Below are positions 56,001 to 64,000 of a stretch of 64,000 bases of DNA, in pieces (position 1 is the first letter of the stretch; each line of letters starts with the position of its first letter). The stretch is from positions 6,990,603-7,054,602 of the forward strand of contig JAAONU010000013.1 of the NCBI GenBank assembly GCA_012932295.1, read 5' to 3'. The DNA comes from Cyclina sinensis. Lineage: Eukaryota; Mollusca; Bivalvia; Venerida; Veneridae. The notes under the pieces were generated by a model. The model did no database searches. It worked only from the letters and a program-made list of their open reading frames with translations, and had not been told where the DNA came from. Both the position numbers and the translations under genes were made by a program.

Positions 56001-59000
56001 TATATTTGTTGCAAGGACTTGTTGTGAAATAAATATGTTTAAACAAGTTTTATCAAAATTTTTATAAAGCAAGTGTCGCATTTTGACATATATTGTTCTA
56101 CTGATTGAATTTTGTCACTGTTAGTCTGAAAATGTTTAGACTGCTGTAATTGATTTCAATTGATTTCCTGTCATAGTCAGACCTTCAGATTTCAAAATAA
56201 TGAGCATTAAAAAAAATGGGAACAGGCAATCATTATCTTTGATTGGTTACACTGACAGGACAAAAATTATTTGTTACAGAGGAAAAATTTTATAACCATA
56301 AATGAAAGCCTTATTGTAACATTGATCATAGTCGAGTAATGGAATATAAAATGCAAGGGGCTCTTCTTAGTTTAAAACTGAATATTCTGAGTGTGTGCAC
56401 ATGAAGATACAATTACCTATTTATGTAATAAAACAACAATACCTTAATGGAATACAGAAGAAAGGTTTGTCTACTTCTGTTTTTGAGAGTGGATTTTAAT
56501 GATAATTTCTGATGCTTACACATTGCAACAGTGGACAAGAATCAAAATAAAGCTGGAGTTTACTGCCATTGTACTAACAGAATCATAACAGCCAGGCAGT
56601 TAACCTGACCGTCAGATTCTGTACTGTTTTAGACTGCCTTCCTCCATAAAGGAACTGCAAGCTTTCATGTGTAAATGGTCATGGTCATGGCTTTTCATCA
56701 GTGAAAGTATTAGCTCTTACAAGTTACGAACTTCAACTGGTAACACTGTGTGGTTGATTTAGTTAAATTTAAATATTTTTCCTTTCCAGAATGTGTTACG
56801 AGAGCAGGGTTGCCTTCCCCGTCTTGCCAAACTTCTCGAGCTTCAGCGGATGGCTATGTGGTTGAGACATTCTAATGCAACATCCTCTGTGTCTGTCACA
56901 GTTAACGCAATAACCAACCTTGCTGCAAATGAAGAAAACAACAAAGTAATGGAGGTAAGGTACATGGCAGTAAAGTCAGATTGCAGGATTGCAGCTCCTG
57001 AATTAGGCCCTAGGGCCCATAGGATGAGAATTTCCATTTGGGCTTACAAACCTTGCCTGATTTTAAATGCATTGGATTTTAAAATCATGTTTTATATAAT
57101 AATTTTATTGTGAAATTTTTTTGGGTGTATGAAATGTTTGACCTATGGATTTTATAGATTCATGGGCATGGATGACGTGCGCTTCAGAAATATTTTGAAG
57201 AATGGGATTCACATTGCTAAACCTTGCATTAGATATTGTGATAAGTTCTCTTTGTAATAAGCAAAATTGTAATTTGAAACTAATGAAAGAAGCTAAGAAA
57301 GTATTTCTTTTCATTTGTAAGATATTCTAGTGTCTTTTCACTTTAAGATTTTTAAACAAATAGCTGTCTGGACAGTTCTGATGTGTGAAATACTTCATTA
57401 CCATTGTATCAAGAGTTCTTTATCTCGAAAAGTCAAATCTGAAGAGAGGATAAGATCAAAGGATATAGATTGAAAAGTACTGAAATAATAGTAAATTAAG
57501 AATATAAATTTAAACAGGCAAAATTGCACTGTGATGTTCAGGTGATAACTGAATTAGCTGTTAAAAGAACTCAGGTCATTGACAGGGTTTGAAACCTCTG
57601 CATGAGAATTTGATACTAACAGCTGAAATCAGTAAATTTTCTTACATTTTCAGATTTCTAAACTTTTGAACATAACAGGTTTAGCTCAAAAACAACTTTT
57701 TTGCCATTGGTTACAGTATTGTCATTTACAGCTGATTTCTTGAAATCTTATTCACATCCATGGGAAGAAAACTCTTGTTGTAATGTCCTGTCCACTGTAA
57801 ATTTCAGGCTTGCGTTCCTACACTAGTAGACATCTCCCTGGATAAGGACACCGGGGAGGCCATCTGTCTTTCATCCCTGCAGGCTCTAACGAACCTGTCT
57901 CTGACGTCACATCACCATGGTCAGTACACTCGTGTTGTTCAGAAATTGTATGAGTTCCTACAAGCTGAGAAGAATGTTATACGGTTACAAGCACTGAAAA
58001 TACTGGTGAACTTGTCATGTAATCCTGACATGGTGCCTCATCTTCTGGCTGCAAAGGTAAGGGTTGTAAAGATAATTCATTTTAGATATGGGAAAAGGAT
58101 GGTGAATTATATTGATACCTGTCTTCATTCCTTGTAAAATAACTTTGTTAGAGTGCTGTATTTGGGTTTTAAAAGTTAGTAGTCCTGATGTTCTGGAATA
58201 AATAAACATTTCTGTATCATTATTTCTGTATTATACCAATATAAGTCTGCAAAAAATAATTTGACATAAGATATTGGAAACCTGAAGTTTATAACTAAAT
58301 ACAGAAGTCTTCATAGGAAAAAATCTTTAAAATGAATATATACAGCCATAGGTTAATAACATAGGTTTATAGAGGTGTTTGATTGTGCATGTATTTTAGA
58401 GCCTTCATTTAGATTATACCATGGATATTTTGTAATTCATGTGTATTGCTATTGTCCACTTGGAAGGGACACACACATTTACAGAATGCCATAATGTTAA
58501 TCCTTACCCTGCTGGAGGCAATTGACTCTGCCTTTGTGACCAGTGCAGACCAAGATCAGCCTGCACATTCTTGTCTCCTGATCATGGTCCGCTTTATTCG
58601 CCATTTCATCAGTAAATTTTCAATAAGCACCCCCATAAACAATGGATCTGTCCAAATTGAAAGATGGACAAGTCCATTACAGATATTTAGCATTGTAAGG
58701 GATAATAAGTATTTAACAGTATTGTAATGCAAATAAAGTCATGACAGAACCAGAGATAGATGTACAAAATGTGTTTTTTACCACCTTTTCTTCAGGCCCC
58801 AGAAGGATTGCTTGTCTTCTTAGAACCTGCGGAAACTGATGCTGCCGTTATTTTACGATTTGTGACATTACTTGCCAATATTCTTCATGTTGTTAAAGCT
58901 AAAAATATCACGTCTTCCTCTCTACCACCAGATGACAAGGCTGCATCACCTGAAACCATGTATTCAGCTCTGTTTGGAATTAGTAACGTTGGAAACTTGA

Positions 59001-59083
59001 AAAATAAAGTGTTCTTGTTATGTAAACATTCAAATGAAGATGTGAGGTCCCAGGCCGCAAAAGTGTACAATTACTTAAAATAG
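44083..59083 (+). CDS. armc10: ARMC10/ARMCX-like armadillo protein with N-terminal membrane anchor, 492 residues, six exons
   Basis: Exons 44083-44197, 47002-47379, 47669-47952, 56790-56954, 57808-58056 and 58796-59083 join in phase (1, 1, 0, 0, 0) with consensus borders, ending in TAG. Residues 8-28 (VVTLAAGSALVVGAIFTIFL) are one membrane helix followed by RRRNK, a signal-anchor layout like that of ARMC10 and the ARMCX proteins on the mitochondrial outer membrane. Residues 39-~205 are an acidic, Ser/Asn-rich linker. From ~210 armadillo repeats follow: LKHAAVQGIANCATFTHNQ, SVTVNAITNLAANEENNKVM, CLSSLQALTNLSLTSHHHGQ, RLQALKILVNLSCNPDMV and VILRFVTLLANILHVV. Their order resembles human ARMC10 (LLTNMTVTNDHQH, VLKLLLNLSENPAMT). 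The family takes part in mitochondrial distribution and dynamics in vertebrates. It is longer than human ARMC10 (343 residues), because of the linker. ARMC10 versus ARMCX type is not settled; symbol by resemblance. Confidence 0.88.
44405..44690 (+). repeat. tRNA-headed SINE with long body
   Basis: A-box-like GTGGTCGAGGGGTTAGTGG and B-box GGTTCGAATCC form the head. The body continues with AGAATCCCACCAGAGGTGAG, CAGTGACATTCCACAGTCC and GCGAGTACTGGCATGAACCC then AGGAAGCAG. The second half is the same family as the interrupted repeat at 54840-56020 and a piece near 48040-48080. Confidence 0.75.
44720..45735 (+). pseudogene. 3' half of a broken LINE retrotransposon (reverse transcriptase remnant)
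   Basis: Frames shifted and stopped many times still show reverse-transcriptase landmarks in order: YINDLPQNIKSKVCLFAHDT, where the catalytic FADD is changed to FAHD, then LTLQNDLN, SAKYLGMDISNNLTLNAHIN, LEYGSEVWLPHT and VQRGAAHWI. This order is that of the Jockey/CR1/L2 group of non-LTR retrotransposons. The 5' part with ORF1 and endonuclease is missing, as usual for 5'-truncated copies. It ends near GTCCCTGTGAGGGATTGGAC. It lies in intron 1 of the armadillo gene. Confidence 0.85.
45736..47001. other. Intron 1 of the ARMC10-like gene, remainder
   Basis: No exon or clear element. A weak duplication (TTTCAAAGATATAGTCACTG / ATCAAAGATACTGTCACTG) lies at 46840-46915. Confidence 0.5.
48040..49560. 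repeat. Possible decayed hAT-like element(s) in intron 3
   Basis: TAGGGACACGAATATTGAAT at 48541 and GTTAACTGTTTACATCCCTA ending at 49555 could be distant inverted ends; GGTTAACC and AACCAGTTAACCG blocks appear inside. Their match is weak and no target duplication was found. A fragment of the SINE body lies at 48040-48080. Confidence 0.3.
49816..50560 (+). repeat. Family D array, decayed
   Basis: ACAAGAGTTTTGCAAAACAG starts a block with TTCTTGTACAGTGCACAT, TTCTTGGGCACTGCATTTCT and TTCTTGTGCACTGCTCTTCT spaced by ~145-165 bases, then ATGGTTTGGACAAAGTCTGG. It matches the units at 41590-42420. Confidence 0.6.
50815..52110 (+). repeat. Family A array, strongly decayed
   Basis: Scattered pieces such as GAGTCCTGTTGATTTTGGGTCA, TAGATGATCCCTGCTGATTT and AGTCAAGGTCACAGTGACACTG recur at uneven spacing. 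No clean ends; the oldest-looking copy of this family in the window. Confidence 0.55.
52111..54839. other. Intron 3, nothing distinctive
   Basis: AT-rich intron with a 24-bp direct duplication at 54006-54063 (TCACTTTTTAAGATGCTTGG). No exon is supported. Confidence 0.5.
54890..55055. mobile_element. 166-bp MITE with 14-bp inverted ends
   Basis: It starts CAGGGGTTTCATTA and ends TAATGAAAGCCCTG, inverted with one mismatch. CATCAG is present on both sides (54884-54889 and 55056-55061). The copy at 44545-44640 lacks this insert, which supports the boundaries. Six bases is shorter than the usual hAT duplication, so the superfamily is open. Confidence 0.8.
55123..55969 (-). mobile_element. Tandem miniature LTR retrotransposon (TRIM-like): LTR-internal-LTR-internal-LTR
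   Basis: Three direct 167-bp LTRs (55123-55289, 55463-55629, 55803-55969) are separated by two 173-bp internal parts. Read on the minus strand each LTR begins TGTAGTGGACACC and ends TTACTACA, giving TG..CA ends with the 6-bp inversion TGTAGT/ACTACA. A TATA-like GGTATATAAGGC lies 14 bases in and a hairpin CCAACAGCCTCGCTGTTGG follows. One base after the 5' LTR stands TGGTGGCAGCGG (55801-55790), complementary to a tRNA 3' end in CCA: a primer binding site. Just before the 3' LTR is AAAGAGGGGAGGAG (55303-55290), a polypurine tract. GAAC flanks both ends (55119-55122, 55970-55973). The internal parts are too short for gag or pol, so it depends on enzymes made elsewhere. Apparent open frames at 55190-55510 and on the plus strand are chance. 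Confidence 0.92.
58498..58705. repeat. MITE-like element of the GACCATGATCAG family, best copy
   Basis: It starts TTAATCCTTACCCTGCTGGA and ends GCATTGTAAGGGATAATAA (imperfect inverted ends). The interior has GTGACCAGTGCAGACCAAGA and CTGATCATGGTCCGC. It lies in intron 5 of the armadillo gene; the open frame at 58446-58727 is a by-product. Confidence 0.7.
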
Positions 59084-59258
59084 ACTGTATTCTACGTTGA
59101 ATGTTGTTGGTTTGTAGACTGCAAGACAGAACATACCAACCACTCATTTATTGTCTGCATGTAACATTGTGATATTATAATGTTTATTTTTTGCCATAAG
59201 TGTATGGGAAAGTTGAGATTTAAAACTTGTTACAGGGCAGAATGAATAACCTAGCCGC

Positions 59259-59264
59259 AATAAA
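59259..59264 (+). terminator. Polyadenylation signal candidate for the ARMC10-like gene
   Basis: First AATAAA after the stop, 176 bases downstream, followed by a T-rich stretch (TTTATCTTTTTGTATTTTTA). Confidence 0.5.
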
Positions 59265-59928
59265 TATAGGATTTATCTTTTTGTATTTTTATATTGAGCA
59301 ATTAGCATTATCTGTTTAGTTATGTATTATAGTTTCCTAGTTTTTGTATAAAATATAGCACAAAAAGAAAAACACTTCGGTTGGCATTTGTTTGTTAAAA
59401 AAAAATCAGACAGGAGTCTGTGAATATAAAGATAGGAGTATGATGTAGGTCAATTTGTTCAAGGGTATAAAAGCACTCATTATTTTGTTAGCAACAAATG
59501 TTTTGTCGAGGAAGAATGTAACTTATGTATTATTACCCAATAGAGTTACTGTTTAAACCTTGTTTAAGAGGATGCAATGTTAATTTTGCTGCCTTACTAC
59601 CAAGTTTTTTTGTTTCACCTTTTTTTTTTTTGAGAAATTAACATATATTTTGTTCATTATTACCAGGATGATCAATATATATTACGGTGTATTTTCAGTC
59701 CTAGTGACCATTCTTTAGTTTATTCTTAGCCAGATTTTAAATGGTTTCTGATTACATGTGATCAGTTTTGGTGATAGAGGTGCCGAGTGCCTGTTTACAT
59801 CTTTAGATTGTGATGATTACCATTCAGTTAAGTCTTCTTGCTGAGGGTCATTCCAGTAAATTCCAGTAAAACATTTATCCCCCCCCCAGGAAGCTCTTTC
59901 AAAATGGACCAAAGAAAAGAACCCCCCC

Positions 59929-59929
<1 letters not shown>

Positions 59930-59963
<34 letters not shown>
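59930..59963. repeat. (CA)n microsatellite next to a poly-C run
   Basis: About 17 CA units directly after a C tract (59922-59930), with another C tract at ~59879-59887. The open frame at 59838-60149 (HTHTHT) comes from it. Confidence 0.95.
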
Positions 59964-59965
<2 letters not shown>

Positions 59966-60510
59966 TCTTTCCAAAAAAGAAAAAATGGAAAAGACCACCC
60001 TAACAGAATTTCTTCATTTTGTTTTCCTTGGTTGGGACATATGTTTTACTGGAATAGCCCTGAAATGGATTTCAAAAATTGTTACTGATATCTCAGTCAC
60101 TGTGATTTTCTTAAAGTCATTCCTTGCATTTATGTTGAGTATATTTTAAGGTATTAACAAAGAGCCTTTTATTTAATAAGGTTTATGTCCCAAGAAAGCA
60201 TATCCAGTACAGGGTGTATTGAAAATACTTTGTTGTTGTTTTTTTCAGATGTTGAATCCTGGTAGATTGCCTTGGTATAAGATAAGCTTATTATTTGTGA
60301 AGATTATGTCAGAAAGCTTGGTCTATACTGCAGCTATGGTGTTTTTCCGGTTATCATAAGACATGCAAAATCACTTTTAGCCCAGATTTTCAACTGTGAA
60401 ATAAAGACAACTGATTTAACTTGAAAAGTTGAAAGCAAGGCCCTGATTTGCTGATTGGAAGTTTGCCTGAAAGTGACCTGTCACTTGTCATCAAATCCTG
60501 ATATGGCAGT

Positions 60511-61755
60511 TTATGCCCCCCATCAAAGATGGGGGGTGGTATATTGTTCCGCAAATGTCGGTCTGCCAGTAGACACTTCTTTTCTGATCAATATCTAGAG
60601 AACCCTTGGATCCACCTACCTCATACTTTGTAGTGCTATAGTTTTTCGGGTCATTAGTTCAAAGGCCTAGGTAACAGTGACCTTGAAAAACAAAACATTT
60701 TCCGATAGATATCTAGACAGTCCTTAGGCCCAGGTTCCACAAACTTGGTGTGTACGTTGGTCATAAGCCATAGATGATCCCTATAGTTTTTCAGGTCACT
60801 AGGTCAAAGTCCAAAGTCCCAGTGACCTTGAAAAGCAAAACAGTTTCTAATCAATAACTAGATAATAATTGGGTCTAGGCTTCCGAAAAACTTCATTGGC
60901 AGGTTGGCCATGGCCAGTAGATGATCCCTATAGTTTTTCAGGTCACTAGGTCAAAGGCCAAGGTCCCAGTGACCTTGAAAAGCAAAACAGTTTCCAATCA
61001 ATAACTATATAATACTTGGGCCTAGGCTTCCGAAAAACTTCATTGGCAGGTTGGCCATGGCCAGTAGATGACCCCTATAGTTTTTAGGGTCACTAGATCA
61101 AAGGTCAAGGTCATTTGATCATTAACTGAAAAATGGTTTCTGATGAATAACTAGAGAGTGCTTGGGCCTGCAGGTTGATAGTGACCCATAGATGACTTGT
61201 ATTGTTTTGGGGTCTCTTGGTCACAGTTCAAGGTCAGAGTAACCATTTACACAAAAATGGTTTCTAATCAATAACCAGAGAACCCTTGGGCATTGGCTCC
61301 TCAGACTTGCAGTGCAGGTTAGTCTCTTCAGGAGATGACCCCTATCTTTTTGAAGTCACTTGGTTAAAGGTCAAGGGCCATAAACCATAAAGAGGAAAAC
61401 ATATTCTGATTGATATCTAGAGAACCCTTGGGTCTTGCTGCCCCTAAATTTCCTACCTACCCACCCTACCACCTTCCTACCTACCCATGCTGTTCCTGTA
61501 CTCTTTCGTGTTCTCCAGTAACTGAACTGTATACATTTTATAACCAAAAAGTCATTGACATAATCTACAGTTCGTCTCATTCATCTGCTTGTCATGGCCA
61601 ATAGCTTTTGAAAATTTGATATCAGAAGCGTCTGGCATCCTCCACTTAATGTACTGACACAAGTCCCTGTCTTCCTTCTACCCTCTATACTTCAATGGCT
61701 GCCTCAAGCAATAAGGCACTAAGGGGACATATATGTTTTACAAACATCTCTTGTT
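60511..61755 (+). mobile_element. Family A tandem-array element, second copy
   Basis: The head TTATGCCCCCCATC..GATGGGGGG is an almost perfect hairpin. Then come TGTCGGTCTGCC and about six or seven ~145-bp units (ATCAATAACTAGA, CCAGTAGATGATCCCTATAG, AGGTCACTAGGTCAAAGGCC). The tail is AAGGGGACATATATGTTTTA then CAAACATCTCTTG. Head and tail agree with 28764-30525. Confidence 0.82.
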
Positions 61756-62600
61756 GAGGTTATTATGTAAATTGGGTTAAAGTTCTCATTCTCTGTTCAT
61801 AAAATAAATGTTGTAACAATTATCTTTCAGCTGTGATGAAAGGAAATTTCTTGTTGTCCTCTTGTGAAAATGCAAGGTTCTGGGATTGAATGTTATGGTC
61901 AGTAATAACTTTGGCATTATGTAGCTTGCATGTTATGAGGTTATAGTTTCAGCTTTTTTAGGGACCATCCTGATTGATCACTTTGGCGTTAGCTGCTATA
62001 ATCTGGAAGTTATTTCGTAACTTTGAACTGGCTACAAGGTTTATAAAGACTTTTAGAAGGATAGAATTAGAAATAAACATTGAGTATTATTTCATTTCTT
62101 TTAGAACATATGAACAAAATTTTGACATTATAGTTTTTTTTGTTTGTTTTTCTCCTTGTGAATTAAGTCATTAAATAAACTCTAATGGATTAATTTCAAG
62201 AAATTTTACCAATTTATTACACTTTTTACCACAGATTTAGCTGGCATCAAATTTTCTCACTCTTTCTTATATTATACAAGACTCAGTCTTACAAATTTTC
62301 ATCTCAGTAGAAAAAACATAATAGAAATCAGAGTTCCATTTTTATTGTAGGTCATGTTGTTTTTATCAAACCTAAAATAAACTAAACCTAGTTGAAAACT
62401 GTTGATTGGTTTTTCTCTTATGCAAAAAAGTGGGTAGAGTTTCAACTGGTTTGTTCAGCCATCACCTTATTATTGTCCCTTGAATTAATTAATTTCAGAT
62501 GATATTTCTTTTTCTTAAAACATCCAACACGATTGTTAATTCTACCAAGAGATTATTAGCCCCTGTCAGTGAAACACGTCATGGATTAAATGTTTTCATC
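61756..62600. other. Intergenic DNA, nothing seen
   Basis: No gene or repeat boundary supported. Confidence 0.5.
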
Positions 62601-63482
62601 AGTCAGTGAGGTCAAGAAGTGCAAAAAATGAAACAGTATTTTCATCTTTCGAAGGCTTCTTTCAACCTAACTACCAGAATGTTCCTGGTTTGGTCCCCTT
62701 TCAGATTTGTAAATTTTATTAAGATCCATACAGAACTCTGGTTGCTAGGGCAATCAAAAGGAAAAATTTTCCTCAGCAACCCATACGTCCAACCATCAAT
62801 TATCAACTTGATGAAGAAAAATGTCAACAAGATGGAAAAGGAAAAAGGTCGGGACCAAGAATATTATTCAGATAATTTCATATTATATCAGTCTAGATTA
62901 TTGAAATTATACTGTATGTCTGTATGGAAAATTTCAAAAATCTTAACAGAAATCACTTGCCCTGATTGAAAAAAAAAATCACATTATGTTCCCGTGGTGG
63001 CCTTAATCATATTCCTTAAAGGCATGTTGGTCTGTGAAAAAAATATGTCTGACAGAGGGTGGGGCTAGTAGAAAACTTTGAAAATTTCCTCAGAGATGGC
63101 TGGCAAGATTTCAAAATAATTTCAAAGAAATTTTTCTTGGGTGACCCTTTATCAGATTCCTTCAGGTCATAAAAAGCATGGCTTTAAGGGATGGGGCAAG
63201 TTCAATTTGACTGTAGGAACAACTTTAAAACCCTTTTTTTCCAAAATCTTTAGGCCTTGAGCTTGTCAAGTAAGGCTATAACAAGTTTGTCATATAAGTC
63301 GACCTGGGGTCAAAACTGACACTGCTCCAGGACTTATTTTGTGCAAAATACAAAACCTTTGAAAATATACTTACCTGATATTGTATGTCTTAGAGCTTAG
63401 ATATTTTGTATGTGAACCTCTACCAAAATTGTTCAAATAATAGCTTTTGTCAATACTGACCCCTCCCCTTGGTCTTAAAACT
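62600..63482 (-). mobile_element. Family C element, decayed
   Basis: AACTCTGGTTGCTAGGGCAA and units with GACCTGGGGTCAAAACTGAC and CTTAGAGCTTAGATATTTTG follow the order and strand of the element at 25910-27052. It lacks the CAGGTGAGC end. Confidence 0.6.
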
Positions 63483-64000
63483 AAAAAAGAACAAGGGGGC
63501 CATTGGGTGGAAGCTATCATTATTTCTTGTAAATCTAAGCTCTAGCCTTTGAAGCTTCAAAGAATAATTTTCTTATAAGTTTTTACTGTATGCAAATAAT
63601 GAATATCTATGACCCCCGGGCAGGCCCAATTTTTACCCCGGATATAATTTGTACAAACTTGGAACAGGTTCACTAGACAATATTTCATGCCAAATAAATA
63701 AGCTTAAGGCTTTGTCATTTCAGAGGATAAGAATTTTTAAGTTTTTACTATATACATACATGGAAAACCAATGACCCCCTGGGACGGGGCCAATTTTGGA
63801 ACTAAAGGCATAATTTGAACAACTTTTGTAGAGGACCTATAGATGATGTCATATACTAAATATCAATGCTCTAGCCTTTGTCATTTCAGAGGAGAAGATT
63901 TTTTAAGTTTTTACTATATACATATAAGGAAAACCTATGACCCCCTGGGGCGGGACCAATTTTGGCACTAGATGGACCTATAGATGATGTCATATATCAA
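63483..64000 (+). mobile_element. Family C element in opposite orientation, running off the window
   Basis: It starts AACAAGGGGGCCATTGGGTG and continues with ~160-bp units in the reverse sense: TTTGTCATTTCAGAGGANAAGA, CTATGACCCCCTGGGNCGGG, GAACAACTTTTGTAGAGGAC. At least two and a half units are inside the window. Confidence 0.75.

Larger units (their letters stand above)
54840..56020 (+). repeat. SINE-body repeat broken by two later insertions
   Basis: Pieces 54840-54889, 55056-55122 and 55970-56020 join into one sequence (TTTTGATTCCCATCAG / GTGTCAGAGTCTTCAGTGAC / GAGTATTGGTTTGAAC / CTAGGAAACAGTC). This lines up with the uninterrupted copy at 44545-44640. The gaps are exactly the two elements below. 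Confidence 0.8.
59084..60510 (+). other. 3' UTR of the ARMC10-like gene and following DNA
   Basis: No further coding exon. Polyadenylation signal candidates are AATAAA at 59259-59264 and 60400-60405. Between them lie a poly-C run and the CA repeat. Confidence 0.5.

Noticed and set aside
59838..60149. 103-codon frame with His-Thr repeats after the armadillo gene
   Set aside because: Made by the CA microsatellite and poly-C tract in the 3' UTR.

Overview
This window is animal nuclear DNA, most likely from a bivalve mollusc. It is AT-rich, with short conserved exons separated by kilobase introns (GT..AG). Its introns are packed with bivalve-style dispersed elements: 145-bp and ~160-bp tandem arrays ending in GCTCACCTG / CAGGTGAGC arms, and tRNA-headed SINEs. 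The species call is inference from these repeats and from protein resemblance. No bacterial feature, CRISPR array, rRNA or intact tRNA gene was seen. All family assignments are from memory of protein sequences, with no database search.

Layout. (1) 146-3140 (+): the last five exons of exportin-T (xpot), the tRNA nuclear exporter; the gene enters from the left edge. (2) 3141-10480: xpot 3' UTR and intergenic DNA with small repeats, plus a possible two-exon gene piece on the minus strand (7925-8522). (3) 10480-10640: a CpG-rich, promoter-like island. (4) 14166-15431 (+): an intronless 421-codon gene that I do not recognise. (5) 16503-31869 (+): a three-exon gene for a 212-residue charged protein, possibly axonemal, with a 14-kb intron full of transposable elements. 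(6) 35906-43740 (-): complete four-exon mrps25 (mitochondrial ribosomal protein mS25). (7) 44083-59083 (+): complete six-exon ARMC10/ARMCX-like gene (armadillo repeats, N-terminal membrane anchor), head-to-head with mrps25 across ~340 bp. (8) 59084-64000: its 3' UTR and three more tandem-array elements.

Gene logic. The window holds a tRNA exporter, a mitoribosomal subunit and a probable mitochondrial-surface armadillo protein. Only mrps25 and the armadillo gene have a visible regulatory link, a shared divergent promoter region.

Best discoveries are among the mobile DNA. At 55123-55969 there is a miniature LTR retrotransposon in tandem form (LTR-internal-LTR-internal-LTR) with primer binding site, polypurine tract, TATA box and a 4-bp target duplication. 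At 20818-22583 there is a 1766-bp element with 538-bp inverted arms, CAC..GTG ends and a CATGT duplication. Both sit inside older repeats whose other copies in this window show the empty site. Two unrelated tandem-array families share a 145-bp period. One of them repeats a nuclear-receptor DR1-like site about ten times.
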